Assembly (NCBI GenBank): GCA_029239675.1
Contig: JARBUM010000026.1
Span: 1 to 38,448 of the forward strand
From: Pelosinus sp.
GTDB taxonomy: Bacteria; Bacillota; Negativicutes; DSM-13327
DNA: 38,448 nt
Reading direction: 5' to 3'
A model generated the notes under the pieces. The model was not told the origin of the DNA, searched no databases, and saw nothing but the letters and a program-made list of their open reading frames with translations. The translations under genes and the position numbers were made by a program. Positions 8,885 through 18,400 of the stretch are shown here, piece after piece (the first letter of the stretch is position 1; every line of letters begins with the position of its first letter).

Positions 8885-10390
8885 CTACTTCTTCATGGTA
8901 CCGGTCTCAATAAACCGGGTATGCCATGAAAGAGCTTCTGTTAAAATATGTGGTGTTTGCGCACATTTTGTGGCTTTTTCGGCTCTTTCCAGATAATCCA
9001 TAAGCATAGGCTTATAGTCTGGATGAGCACAATTTTCTATAATGACTCGCGCCCGTTCTTTAGGACTTAGTCCACGGACGTCGGCAACACCCAATTCGGT
9101 AACAAATATATCAACATCATGTTCCGTATGATCCAAATGGGATACCATCGGAACGATGGATGAAATTGCGCCACCTTTAGCCGTTGATGTGGTAAAGAAG
9201 CAGGTTAAATAGCCATTACGGGCAAAATCTCCCGATCCACCAATACCATTCATCATTTTTGTACCCATGATATGAGTCGAATTTACATTTCCATAGATAT
9301 CAAATTCAATTGCTGTATTCATAGCAATAATTCCAAGACGTCTAGCAACTTCAGGACTATTTGCAATTTCCTGCGGACGAAGCATCATGATTTTACGGTA
9401 AGAGTCAATATTCTTATAGAATCTTTCTAATCCAGCAGGTGATGGTGAAAAGGACGTACCGGAGGCAAACTTAAGTTTTCCAGCATCGGCTAAATCCAGC
9501 ATCCCATCTTGAATTACTTCTGTATATACTTCTAGATCTGTAAATTCGGATTCAACAAAGCCACTAACCACTGCATTCGCAACGGAACCTACACCAGATT
9601 GCAAAGGCAAGAGTCCTTTTGGCATACGTCCAGCTTTAATATCCGCTTTTAAGAAGTCAATAAAAAGAGCACTCATCGCTCTAGCATCATCATCGATTGG
9701 TGCTAAATCACGAACATCATCACGAATGTCGCAAGGAACGATGTATGTTATTTTATCTAAACCGCAAGGAATATATGGAGTCCCAACACGATCATCTACT
9801 TTTACGATAGGAATCGGTAAACGATGAGGAGGATCCAATGGAACATATACATCATGCATTCCTTCCAAGGCTAAAGGCTGGCTTGTATTGACTTCTACAA
9901 TAACGATGTCAGCACTTTGCACAAAGGATGCAGAGTTACCCATAGATGTAGTAGGAATAATATGTCCTTCTTCAGTAATCGCACAAGCCTCAACAATGGC
10001 TACATCGACTTTACCGCCTAAAAAGCCATAGCGAGACATTTGAGCTGTGTGACTTAAATGTAAATCACAGTATTTTACGCCACCTGAATTCAGGGACTTA
10101 CGGATTTCATTATCAGTTTGATAAGGCAAACGTTTATTAATACCATTTACTGCAGCTAGTGCACCATCTAATTCTTTTCCAACGGATGCACCTGTCCAAA
10201 GGTTAATTTGGAAATGTTCTTTTTTGATTCTTTCAGCTAGAGCCAACGGTACCGCTTTAGGATAACCAGAAGGAGTAAACCCGCTAGTTCCAATGTTCAT
10301 TCCCGGCTTAATAACTGCCGCTGCTTGCTCTGCGCTCACTATTTTTGCATGGAGCGCTTCGTTACGCACACGATCTTTGATATCAATCAT
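8885..10390 (-). CDS. Succinyl-CoA:acetate/propionate CoA-transferase (acetyl-CoA hydrolase family)
   Basis: 501 aa from the ATG at 10390, which has GGAGGAAAG 7 bases upstream; an upstream TTG in frame lies in that ribosome site. A Cat1/ScpC-type class I CoA-transferase: GTSGFTPSGYPKAVP near the N terminus, the probable catalytic Glu in AIEFDIYGNVNSTH, and GGSGDFARNGY. In this operon the logical reaction is propionyl-CoA + succinate to propionate + succinyl-CoA, closing the cycle with mutase, epimerase and decarboxylase. Acetate as alternative acceptor is possible. It lies 30 bases downstream of rex. Confidence 0.92.
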   Translation of the reverse strand: MIDIKDRVRNEALHAKIVSAEQAAAVIKPGMNIGTSGFTPSGYPKAVPLALAERIKKEHFQINLWTGASVGKELDGALAAVNGINKRLPYQTDNEIRKSLNSGGVKYCDLHLSHTAQMSRYGFLGGKVDVAIVEACAITEEGHIIPTTSMGNSASFVQSADIVIVEVNTSQPLALEGMHDVYVPLDPPHRLPIPIVKVDDRVGTPYIPCGLDKITYIVPCDIRDDVRDLAPIDDDARAMSALFIDFLKADIKAGRMPKGLLPLQSGVGSVANAVVSGFVESEFTDLEVYTEVIQDGMLDLADAGKLKFASGTSFSPSPAGLERFYKNIDSYRKIMMLRPQEIANSPEVARRLGIIAMNTAIEFDIYGNVNSTHIMGTKMMNGIGGSGDFARNGYLTCFFTTSTAKGGAISSIVPMVSHLDHTEHDVDIFVTELGVADVRGLSPKERARVIIENCAHPDYKPMLMDYLERAEKATKCAQTPHILTEALSWHTRFIETGTMKK

Positions 10391-10420
10391 TTTAACACTT
10401 TCCTCCAAACATCTGAGTGA

Positions 10421-11071
10421 TTAATTTGTTGGTGTCTGCCGCGATAAGTAGAAGGATAGACTACTTAATCCTACTGACAAGTCTTCGTTGATAACTCGAA
10501 CAGCATCAGGCACCTTTATTTTCCTCGGAGCAAAATTCCATATCCCACGCACTCCAGCAGCAACTAATTGATCAGCTACTTCCTGGGCATACATTTCGGG
10601 TACGGCAATAATGCCAATGTGAATTGTCTTCTCCTCCATCACCTCTTTCAAACGGTCTAAATGAAAGACCTCTGTACCTTTTATACATTGCCCAATTTTA
10701 TTGGGATCAACATCAAACATAGCCACCAGATTAAAACCTAAAGAATCAAAATTGCGGTAATTAGCCAATGCCCAACCTAAATGTCCTACACCAACTACGG
10801 CAATATGCCAATTATAATCAAGTCCTAGTATTTCTCCTATATTGCGAATGAGCTCACTCACATAATAGCCAACACCTTTTTTACCAAATTGGCCAAAAGA
10901 AGCCAAATCTTTTCGAATTTGCTCCGGAGTCACTCCTAGGCGTTGCCCCAATTCTTCGGAAGATATAATATCCATACCTTCTTCTTGACTCAGTCTCAGC
11001 GTTCGAAAATATAAAGGTAAACGATCTATCGTAGCCTTGGAAATGGAAATTTTATCCTTACCGTCTTTCAA
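10421..11071 (-). CDS. rex: Redox-sensing transcriptional repressor Rex
   Basis: 216 aa, full-length. The N-terminal winged helix includes GVTPEQIRKDLASFGQFGKKGVGY, the DNA-recognition region of Rex; the C-terminal Rossmann domain has VVGVGHLGWAL for NAD(H) binding and the FDVDPNKIG acidic loop. It releases DNA when NADH is high. As first gene of the propionate operon, with only 30 bases to the CoA transferase, it probably controls its own operon. The 295-base gap upstream (11072-11366) is AT-rich; I see a weak candidate site TATGTGAGAATTTGTACATA (minus strand, 11148-11129) but no perfect operator. Confidence 0.96.
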   Translation of the reverse strand: MKDGKDKISISKATIDRLPLYFRTLRLSQEEGMDIISSEELGQRLGVTPEQIRKDLASFGQFGKKGVGYYVSELIRNIGEILGLDYNWHIAVVGVGHLGWALANYRNFDSLGFNLVAMFDVDPNKIGQCIKGTEVFHLDRLKEVMEEKTIHIGIIAVPEMYAQEVADQLVAAGVRGIWNFAPRKIKVPDAVRVINEDLSVGLSSLSFYLSRQTPTN

Positions 11072-11326
11072 CCCAAAAGCCTCCCTCGAATGTAAGTAGC
11101 AAATGATCAGTTAACATTCTTTTCTCTAGTATGTACAAATTCTCACATAATCTAAAAATTCCTGCCTTGAAATAAGATATTATTTTATTTTTATTTAATT
11201 TTTTTAATTAATTATACCATCATTTTACTTTTTATGATAAAAATGTATCCAGTTTCCTTTATTCTTATATAGTATGCAAATAACGCATAAACCTTATTCT
11301 TAAAGGCTTTTGTTTTTCTTTATAGC

Positions 11327-11354
11327 AAAAATAGAGCACAATGGCTCTATTTTT
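11327..11354 (-). terminator. Intrinsic terminator after the O-antigen-ligase family gene
   Basis: Arms AAAAATAGAGC and GCTCTATTTTT form an 11-bp stem with a 6-base loop. The A/T flanks let it work in either direction. It begins 12 bases after the stop codon of the minus-strand gene ending at 11367, and separates it from rex. Confidence 0.85.
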
Positions 11355-11366
11355 TACAACGTAACC

Positions 11367-12632
11367 CTATATCACTTTTTTGAAAGAATAACTTTGTTCT
11401 TGCCGCTGATAACGTTGTTGCCATACTACCACAATTAGTGCATTTAGTAACCAAAATAGCATGGATAATTGTATATTAAACAATACGTAATCTGTAAATC
11501 CATTTACAATAAGACCGAAAATGGCTCCCACGATCCCTAACATAATTCCTGATGACCAATATTGGGCCGATCCCTTAATCGAGGCTAAAGCTAAACGAAG
11601 GTGCCCATACATCATCGCCAAAAAAGTAATCAAACCTGGAATGCCAATTTCAGCAGCAATGTTCAAATACATATTATGTGCGTGAAAGATCTTAGTATTT
11701 GCATTATTTATGAAAAAGTCATAGTCGGGATATACCATCCAGTAAGCCCCCCAACCAATACCAAGAAAGGGTTTATTTATGATCATTGCAATGGTACTTT
11801 CCCATAAGGCTATTCGTAAGGTTGATGAAGTATCTGTAGGATTCATAATTGACATGAGTCTCTCTAGTAATGCATCATGAGCAAAAAATGCGATAACAGG
11901 CAAGAAGAGAAGTAGCCAAAAAATCTTACGATTGCATAATATACCATACATAGCAACAATTGCTAATACACTAAGCCAAGCACCCCGTGAATAGGTAAGA
12001 ATTAAACAGCCACCAAATAAAATTACTAAAGCAGAATATATCCATTTACTCTTTATTTCACCGGATTTATATCCCAGACCTGAAGCAATCGCCATCATTG
12101 TCACTAAAAAACCAGCCAATAAATTAGGGTTTTCCAATGTAGAAAATACCCTCATTTTAAGATCAGGAAACTGTTCTCCATCTACCCACTCAAGAGCTGA
12201 AACATTAGCACCAAAGAAATATTGATAAAATCCATATAAAGAAACGACTACCGCCGACGTTAGCATACTCCAGATAAGTCTTTTCACTTGAGTACTAGAA
12301 CGTATATTATTAACAACCAGATAATAAATTAATATGTATCTACCCATTAAGTTATAATAATTGTAGAAGCTAAATCCCCGATCAGGGGATGCCCAAATGG
12401 AAGCTGCAGATAATAGAACCAGTAAGGCTATGCCTGCATCAAAAGGAGTGGCCTTAAAATCTAGCTTTCTCATTACTATTATTTTCCCCAGCCACAGCAA
12501 AGCACCGAGCCCTAAAAATATGCTGCTAAATTTTAGAGATAGCGGCAAAAAAAAGGTCACCGCCAGTATGCAGTGTTCAATCAAATATTCTAAAAGATAC
12601 TGGGTATGGGTAGTTCTATATGTTATGTGCAC
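11367..12632 (-). CDS. O-antigen ligase / polymerase family membrane protein (Wzy_C)
   Basis: 421 aa polytopic inner-membrane protein with about 11-12 hydrophobic segments. The periplasmic-loop signature of the WaaL/Wzy family is visible: TYSRGAWL, ALWESTIAMI, GIGWGAYW and FHAHNMYLNIAAEIGIPG, the last with the conserved His. The probable start is GTG at 12632, with GGGTG 6-10 bases upstream. Such proteins ligate or polymerise lipid-linked surface polysaccharide, implying an LPS-bearing outer membrane. No other polysaccharide genes flank it, so ligase versus polymerase is open. Confidence 0.85.
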   Translation of the reverse strand: MHITYRTTHTQYLLEYLIEHCILAVTFFLPLSLKFSSIFLGLGALLWLGKIIVMRKLDFKATPFDAGIALLVLLSAASIWASPDRGFSFYNYYNLMGRYILIYYLVVNNIRSSTQVKRLIWSMLTSAVVVSLYGFYQYFFGANVSALEWVDGEQFPDLKMRVFSTLENPNLLAGFLVTMMAIASGLGYKSGEIKSKWIYSALVILFGGCLILTYSRGAWLSVLAIVAMYGILCNRKIFWLLLFLPVIAFFAHDALLERLMSIMNPTDTSSTLRIALWESTIAMIINKPFLGIGWGAYWMVYPDYDFFINNANTKIFHAHNMYLNIAAEIGIPGLITFLAMMYGHLRLALASIKGSAQYWSSGIMLGIVGAIFGLIVNGFTDYVLFNIQLSMLFWLLNALIVVVWQQRYQRQEQSYSFKKVI

Positions 12633-12746
12633 AATTTCACCCGTCTAATAGTATTGCCATTTAGTACTCTTCATAAGTAGTCCTAATCTTGGCAATTACC
12701 AAATTCAATACTCCACTTAGATTATAGCTAAGAAAAAATCATTTGT

Positions 12747-14030
12747 CTACCTACATATTATTTTTCTGACTGCACCGATTAAATATAAAGAGCCGGCGAT
12801 ACAGAGAACCCCCTCTTCACCCGCCAATAATGTAGCACGTTTTAGGCCTTCATCAATTGAATCTGCAGTTTCTACATGTGCAGCCTGTATTTTACGAGCA
12901 ACAGATTCTGGCTTTCCTGCTCGTTCCGATATGGGGGCCACCACTACTACCTTATTTTGAGAACGGATTAATGTGTTAACCATCGTTTCCACATCTTTAT
13001 CCTGTAAAATTCCCAATAAAAAAACCAATTCTTTATCTTTAAAGAACTCATCTAAGTTCTCACGCAGCACTCGTACTCCATCTGGATTGTGGGCGCCATC
13101 AATAATTATTGTGGGCCTACCTGGTATTACTTCAAATCTCCCTGGCCACTGTACCTCTATAAGACCTTTTTCTATAGCAGATATATCTATGCGTTTTTCA
13201 CTTTTCCCTAGAATATTTGCTACCATAACTGCAACTGCGCAATTTTCTACTTGATGCCCACCTAAGAGGTTTACAACAAACATCCCAGTTTCCTCTTGCT
13301 CTAAAAGCTCCACCGCAACTTTCTGACGATGCCCTACCATCTCAAGAAACCTACCAGAAAAATGTTCTCCGTATCTATAGCAAGTAGCCGATTTTTCCTG
13401 GGAAATAACCTTAATAATATCCAAGGCTTGTCCTCTGGCTGCTGTTACAACAGGAATCCCTTGCTTGATGATCCCCGACTTGTGATGGGCAATTTCTCCT
13501 AGGGTGTTACCACATTTGTCAGTATGATCTAAAGTAACGTTGGTAATAACAGATATCTCAGGCACAATGACATTGGTAGAATCTAAAATCCCGCCCAAAC
13601 CGACTTCAATGACAGCATACTCCACTCCACACTTTGCAAAATAATGAAACGCCGCTGCCGTTAATACTTCAAATTCAGTAGGATGACCTAATCCTTCTTC
13701 TACTATTTTGCCCATAAATTCACTGATATACCCAATAGCCTCACCAAACTGACTAGGAGAGATTTCATGTTCATTCACTATCATACGTTCTGTATATTGA
13801 GATAAATGGGGCGAGGTATACATACCCGTTTTTATTCCTGAGGCTGTTAGAATGGATGCGAGCATTGCCGTTGTCGACCCTTTACCATTGGTACCTGCTA
13901 CATGAATGGTTTTAAACTTTCTTTCTGGGTGATCCATCAATTCTAATAGTTTTTCAATTCTAGCTAAGCCTAAGTTAATGCCAAACTTATTTAAATTAGC
14001 TAAATAGGCCAGCGATTCTTCATATGTCAT
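12747..14030 (-). CDS. folC: Folylpolyglutamate synthase / dihydrofolate synthase
   Basis: 427 aa from the ATG at 14030, chosen because GAAAGGTG lies upstream and the protein then begins MTYEESLAYL like other FolC; an in-frame extension to 14123 runs into a dispersed repeat and is not coding. The ATP loop AGTNGKGST is at residues 45-53, followed by TSPHLSQYTERM, the central GLGGILDSTNV and the C-terminal IIDGAHNPDGV. It adds glutamates to folates and/or glutamate to dihydropteroate. It lies 114 bases upstream of the O-antigen-ligase-type gene. Confidence 0.95.
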   Translation of the reverse strand: MTYEESLAYLANLNKFGINLGLARIEKLLELMDHPERKFKTIHVAGTNGKGSTTAMLASILTASGIKTGMYTSPHLSQYTERMIVNEHEISPSQFGEAIGYISEFMGKIVEEGLGHPTEFEVLTAAAFHYFAKCGVEYAVIEVGLGGILDSTNVIVPEISVITNVTLDHTDKCGNTLGEIAHHKSGIIKQGIPVVTAARGQALDIIKVISQEKSATCYRYGEHFSGRFLEMVGHRQKVAVELLEQEETGMFVVNLLGGHQVENCAVAVMVANILGKSEKRIDISAIEKGLIEVQWPGRFEVIPGRPTIIIDGAHNPDGVRVLRENLDEFFKDKELVFLLGILQDKDVETMVNTLIRSQNKVVVVAPISERAGKPESVARKIQAAHVETADSIDEGLKRATLLAGEEGVLCIAGSLYLIGAVRKIICR

Positions 14031-14097
14031 TCTTGTCACACCTTTCAAGGAAAATACTAAAATAGCTTTTTGAACTGCAGAGATTCTTTTGAAAAAG

Positions 14098-14194
14098 GAA
14101 CCACAAAGGCACAAAGGACACAAAGGGAACTATAACAAACTTCCTTCATACCTATTTGATGTACCGCCGTAGCGGCATTGTGCCTTTGTGGTTC
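14098..14194. repeat. Inverted pair of the CACAAAGG dispersed repeat
   Basis: GAACCACAAAGGCACA at 14098-14113 is perfectly complementary to 14179-14194, making a 16-bp-armed structure around 65 bases. The left copy continues as three near-tandem CACAAAGG units to about 14125. A 28-base match with one difference occurs at 17228-17255. It lies just upstream of folC, between it and valS. Confidence 0.8.
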
Positions 14195-14229
14195 ACAAAC
14201 TATACCACCAGTTTACTATCTTATATTTT

Positions 14230-14459
14230 TTATCCGATGACCAAGTTGCTCTAAGACTCCCATCTTCTATCTCGTTAACAGCCTATAAGCCCCTACCCCC
14301 GACGGTCAGAGCAACAGGCTGTAGAACTTGAACTAAGTTCGTTCTAAGGGTCTCCGGCCCCAAGGCTTACTTATATAAGTGGGAGTTAAGATCAACTAAG
14401 CCCCTGGATAAGTGCGACTAAGATTCAGCTGGAGCTAAAACTCCACCTGAATCAAGTCT
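14230..14459. repeat. Long dispersed structured repeat, copy A (3' of valS)
   Basis: About 230 bases closely alignable, in the same orientation, with 28652-28862. Shared blocks include TTATCCGATGACCAA, GACTCCCATCTTCTATCT, GAACTAAGTTCG and CCCAAGGCT, ending with a long hairpin (14416-14459). Internal pairings are conserved: CTCCCA with TGGGAG, and ACAGCCT with AGGCTGT. The hairpin arm ends 4 bases from the valS stop codon. No terminator-like U-run or ORF is visible. I do not recognise the family. Confidence 0.8.
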
Positions 14460-14462
14460 TAT

Positions 14463-17138
14463 TTATAGCGTAGCCAAATAAGCTAACCGCTCCCTAATTG
14501 CTGTTTGTTTTTCTTGGTATTCTTCTGCCTTGGCTTTTTCTTTTGCAATAACTTCTTCTGGAGCTTTCGCTACGAAGCCTTCATTAGAAAGTTTTCCTGC
14601 AATACGAGCAATTTCTTTGTCCAATGTGGCTAATTCTTTATTTAAACGAGCTGTTTCTTTTTCCACATCAATTAGACCTTTTAGTGGTAGATAAATTTCT
14701 ACACCACTCACTACCGCTGTCATAGCATTGTCTGGCTTTGCCTCATCAGCTCTGAGTAATTGAACAGTTTCTGCAGCAGCCAGCGTTTTTACATACTGTA
14801 GATTATTCGCAAATACCTGCTGCAATTCATCCGTTGCGATTTGCAAAACAACCTCACTCTTTTTCCCTGGTGGCACATTGACTTCTGCTCTCATATTACG
14901 AATTGACTTTATGGTTTCCATCATAGTTCCCATCTGTTGTTCTGTATCTTCATTAATGAAGGTTGAATTATCAACAGGCCAATCAGCTACCATAATGCTC
15001 TGTCCTTCATGAGGCAAATGCTGCCAGATACTTTCTGTAATAAATGGCATAAACGGATGCAATAATTTTAAAGTATTTTCTAATACATACCACAAGACAT
15101 ATTGGGCAGTATTTCGAGCCTCAACTGCTTCTTTATTGTACAGTCTGGCTTTTGCCATTTCAATATACCAGTCGCAATATTCATTCCAAATGAATTCATA
15201 TAACAGGCGAGCCGCTTCTCCTAATTCAAAACGTTCTAAATTACGAGTTACTTCACTCACTGTTTTTGCATAACGACTAAGAATCCACTTGTCAGCTAAA
15301 GTAAAGCTATCCTTTGCTGTTGCAGTAAGACCATAGCCTGTTAATTGTTCTCTAGTACTTACATCTTCTAAATTCATCAGTACAAAGCGAGATGCATTCC
15401 ATAGTTTATTAGCAAAATTACGACTCGACTCTACCCGTTCCCAATAAAAGCGCATATCATTTCCTGGTGTATTGCCAGTCACTAGCGTAAAGCGCAGAGT
15501 ATCTGCACCATTTTTGTCGATTACTTCTAGAGGATCAATCCCATTTCCTAATGATTTACTCATCTTGCGTCCTTGTGAGTCACGCACTAAACCATGAATA
15601 AACACATGTTTAAATGGAATTTCCTGTTTAAATTCTAACCCCATCATAATCATTCTGGCTACCCAGAAGAAAATAATATCATAACCTGTTACCAACACAC
15701 TGGTAGGATAGAACTGCTCTAATTCCGCTGTATCTTCCGGCCATCCCATAGTAGAAAAAGGCCACAAGCCGGAACTAAACCAAGTATCTAACACATCTTC
15801 ATCTTGCTCTATATGTTGACTGCCACAAGCAGGACATGTAGTAACTTCTTGACGAGCTACAATGGTTTCACCACATTCACAATACCAAGCAGGAATACGA
15901 TGGCCCCACCAAATCTGGCGAGAAATACACCAATCTCGAATATTATCCATCCAATTAATGTAGGTTTTAGTAAATCGTTCAGGTACAAACTGGATCTCTC
16001 CTGAAGTCACAGCCTCAATAGCAGGTTCTGCTAAGGACTGCATTTTAACAAACCATTGTTTGGATACCAAAGGTTCAACAACAGTAGTACAACGTTGACA
16101 ATGTCCTACTGCATGCATATGTTCATCTACTTTTAGCAATGATCCTATTTCTTCTAAGTCAGCAACCAACACTTTACGGCACTCGTAACGATCAAGCCCT
16201 GCATATTTACCAGTATCTGCTGCCATAGTACCATCATTAGCAATAACAACAATTTGAGGCAATTTATGACGTAAGCCCATTTCAAAGTCATTAGGGTCAT
16301 GAGAAGGTGTAATCTTAACTGCACCTGTACCAAAAGCTGGATCTACATATTCATCTGTGATAATCGGAATGAGACGTCCCACTAAAGGCAATACTAATTG
16401 TTTACCAATTAAATGACGATAGCGGGCATCCTCTGGATTTACAGCTACCGCTGTATCACCCAACATGGTCTCTGGACGAGTCGTAGCTACTGTCACATAT
16501 TCGCCTTGGCTTCCCTCTACGAGATAACGAACGTGATACAAATGCCCTGGCTTTTCTTCATGTTCTACCTCAATATCACTAAGCGCAGTATTACAACGAG
16601 GACACCAATTGGTAATACGGTTGCCCTGGTAAATAAGTCCTTTCTCATACAGTGACACAAAAACCTCGCGCACAGCCTGAGAGCAACCTTCATCCATGGT
16701 AAAACGCTCTCTTTGCCAATCACAAGAAGCACCCAAACTTTTTAACTGTTTAATAATCCGATCACCATACTGCTCTTTCCATTCCCAAACTTTTTCAATA
16801 AACTTTTCACGACCTAAATCATAGCGAGATATGCCTTCTTTCGCCAGCATCTCTTCCACTTTAATTTGAGTAGCAATGCCTGCATGATCGGTTCCTGGCA
16901 TCCACAAGGTGTTATAGCCTTGCATGCGACGAAAACGAATCAGAATATCCTGCAAGGCATTGTCTAAGGCATGTCCCATGTGTAACTGTCCAGTTACATT
17001 AGGTGGCGGAATTACAATACTAAAAGGCTTTTTACCCTTGTCTACTTCCTCATGAAAGAAGCCATTATCTTCCCAATATTTATACCACTTTTCTTCCACT
17101 GCCTGTGGGTCATACACCGTTGGAATATTTTTTTCCAT
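14463..17138 (-). CDS. valS: Valyl-tRNA synthetase
   Basis: 891 aa class Ia synthetase charging tRNA-Val. The HIGH motif appears as HMGH (residues 53-56) after PPPNVTG, followed by [13 protein letters not shown]; the zinc-site CPRC and CECGE/CPACG cysteines lie in mid-protein, KMSKS appears as [11 protein letters not shown], and a C-terminal coiled-coil arm ends the protein. A T-box leader (17307-17569) controls it. Unusually, about 175 bases containing dispersed repeats separate the T-box terminator from the ATG. Confidence 0.98.
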   Translation of the reverse strand: MEKNIPTVYDPQAVEEKWYKYWEDNGFFHEEVDKGKKPFSIVIPPPNVTGQLHMGHALDNALQDILIRFRRMQGYNTLWMPGTDHAGIATQIKVEEMLAKEGISRYDLGREKFIEKVWEWKEQYGDRIIKQLKSLGASCDWQRERFTMDEGCSQAVREVFVSLYEKGLIYQGNRITNWCPRCNTALSDIEVEHEEKPGHLYHVRYLVEGSQGEYVTVATTRPETMLGDTAVAVNPEDARYRHLIGKQLVLPLVGRLIPIITDEYVDPAFGTGAVKITPSHDPNDFEMGLRHKLPQIVVIANDGTMAADTGKYAGLDRYECRKVLVADLEEIGSLLKVDEHMHAVGHCQRCTTVVEPLVSKQWFVKMQSLAEPAIEAVTSGEIQFVPERFTKTYINWMDNIRDWCISRQIWWGHRIPAWYCECGETIVARQEVTTCPACGSQHIEQDEDVLDTWFSSGLWPFSTMGWPEDTAELEQFYPTSVLVTGYDIIFFWVARMIMMGLEFKQEIPFKHVFIHGLVRDSQGRKMSKSLGNGIDPLEVIDKNGADTLRFTLVTGNTPGNDMRFYWERVESSRNFANKLWNASRFVLMNLEDVSTREQLTGYGLTATAKDSFTLADKWILSRYAKTVSEVTRNLERFELGEAARLLYEFIWNEYCDWYIEMAKARLYNKEAVEARNTAQYVLWYVLENTLKLLHPFMPFITESIWQHLPHEGQSIMVADWPVDNSTFINEDTEQQMGTMMETIKSIRNMRAEVNVPPGKKSEVVLQIATDELQQVFANNLQYVKTLAAAETVQLLRADEAKPDNAMTAVVSGVEIYLPLKGLIDVEKETARLNKELATLDKEIARIAGKLSNEGFVAKAPEEVIAKEKAKAEEYQEKQTAIRERLAYLATL

Positions 17139-17192
17139 CTAGAGAGCCTCCTACTATTCTTATAAAAATACGAAAAAGTTTAGGCGTTCTTT

Positions 17193-17255
17193 TTAACCGC
17201 AGAGGCGTAGAGAACGCAGAGAATTTCGAACCACAAAGACACAAAGGACACAAAG
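17193..17255. repeat. CGCAGAG / CACAAAG dispersed repeats inside the valS leader
   Basis: Two adjacent repeat motifs: TTAACCGCAGAGGCGTAGAG with a following AACGCAGAGAA (17193-17223), and GAACCACAAAGACACAAAGG with ACACAAAG (17228-17255). The second matches 14098-14125 with one difference. Similar motifs recur between genes in many bacterial genomes (general recollection). They lie downstream of the T-box terminator, in the untranslated leader of valS. Confidence 0.75.
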
Positions 17256-17306
17256 TTTTTCACAAAGGGATTATAATCACGCCCTTTTGAACTTTAGTGG
17301 TTAAAA

Positions 17307-17569
17307 ATAAAAAAGCCCTCTCATCCTAAAAGGACGAAAGAGCATACTTTCGTGGTACCACCTTGTTTTTCTGAATAGCAATAAACCAATGCTACTCAGA
17401 CTCTAAGTGCCATAACGGGGCACAACCGATTGCACCTACTCTTAATTCAACGCAATAGCTCCAAGACTACCTTCCCTTATCCCATCCCGAGAGATCTTTC
17501 AGCCACGGATCTCCTCTCTATACGGTGGTAATAAGATACTCCTTCTTATCATAGCTTATCAAATATATT
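17307..17569 (-). promoter_or_regulatory. T-box riboswitch leader of valS
   Basis: On the minus strand the T-box core AAGGTGGTACCACG (17364-17351) is followed by a GC-rich terminator hairpin (17343-17315) and a run of T (17314-17307). Upstream is a Stem I with the AGAGA / CTGAAAGATCTCTC apical region. GGAAGGTAGTC carries a candidate specifier GTA (17470-17468), a valine codon followed by a purine. Uncharged tRNA-Val should stabilise the antiterminator and permit valS transcription. Confidence 0.93.
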
Positions 17570-17575
17570 GTATAT

Positions 17576-17605
17576 ACTATACCTATAAAATACATTCTTT
17601 GTCAA
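17576..17605 (-). promoter_or_regulatory. Promoter of the T-box/valS transcript
   Basis: Minus strand TTGACA (17605-17600), 18 bases, TATAGT (17581-17576), placing the transcript start near 17569, just before the T-box Stem I. Confidence 0.75.
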
Positions 17606-17646
17606 GAATATAAGAATTATTCCTATATTGTTTTTGCGCTTTGTAC

Positions 17647-18201
17647 TTAAACAAAATCCTTTACTGGAAGTTTTAACATATGCATGAGATGCAAAAAGCT
17701 ATCTGCTTCTAGTTCTTGTCCTGCAAGTAAGGCAATTTTGGCACAAGTGCGAGCATCGTGTAGTGCGTTATGATGTTCAAAATCAATTTTAAAACGCTGT
17801 GCTAAGGTATTTAATTTATAATTTTCTCCATTAGGCCATGCTTTTTTGGCAATTTGAACCGTACAAGCATGTTTAAAAGAAGGAGCAGGCAAAGAATATT
17901 CTCGCAAGATACCTCGCAATACACTAATGTCAAACGTTGCATTGTGGGCAATTACGATTTTATTTTCAAGATGAGGGCGAATTTTTTCCCACAACTGATC
18001 AAAGGTTGGTTTATTCATAACATCTTCTGGATGAATCCCATGAACTTGTATATTACGATAATCAAATTTAAGTACTGGTGGGCGAATTAAGGAATAGGCT
18101 GACCGAACAATTTGTCCCTTTTCCACAGTTATAGCTGCCATACTGCATACACTGGAACGACTGGCATTGGCAGTTTCAAAATCAATTGCAACAAAATCCA
18201 T
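17647..18201 (-). CDS. DnaQ/PolC-epsilon-type 3'-5' exonuclease
   Basis: 184 aa DEDDh exonuclease domain. ExoI motif FVAIDFETAN at residues 3-12 (Asp, Glu), ExoII IAHNATFDISVL in the middle, and ExoIII HHNALHDARTCA near residue 143 with the catalytic His and Asp. No polymerase or nick-endonuclease domain is attached. Likely a stand-alone proofreading or nucleic-acid-trimming exonuclease; its substrate cannot be told. The ~200-base gap before the next gene (18202-18400) shows no gene, only a short GTTTAAGA/TTAAAC hairpin. Confidence 0.88.
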   Translation of the reverse strand: MDFVAIDFETANASRSSVCSMAAITVEKGQIVRSAYSLIRPPVLKFDYRNIQVHGIHPEDVMNKPTFDQLWEKIRPHLENKIVIAHNATFDISVLRGILREYSLPAPSFKHACTVQIAKKAWPNGENYKLNTLAQRFKIDFEHHNALHDARTCAKIALLAGQELEADSFLHLMHMLKLPVKDFV

Positions 18202-18400
18202 TATTATTTGGCGCTAATTGCGCTCTTGCTCCTCTCTATCATAAGATTTAATCTCATATAAAAATAATATATTTTGTAGTATATCATATACGTCAGCAAT
18301 ATTTACAGTCTAAATTCACTTACATTCGTTTAAGACTCTTAAACAGTTGTAAGCGTGATGAGGTTAAATGAATCCTCTACATGATTAGCTATAGGATTTC

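Noticed and set aside
11129..11148. Rex operator upstream of rex
   Set aside because: TATGTGAGAATTTGTACATA keeps only half of the TTGTGA-N6-TCACAA pattern; not listed as a feature.
14031..14123. N-terminal extension of FolC
   Set aside because: The extension encodes the dispersed CACAAAGG repeat and has no ribosome site; the ATG at 14030 does.
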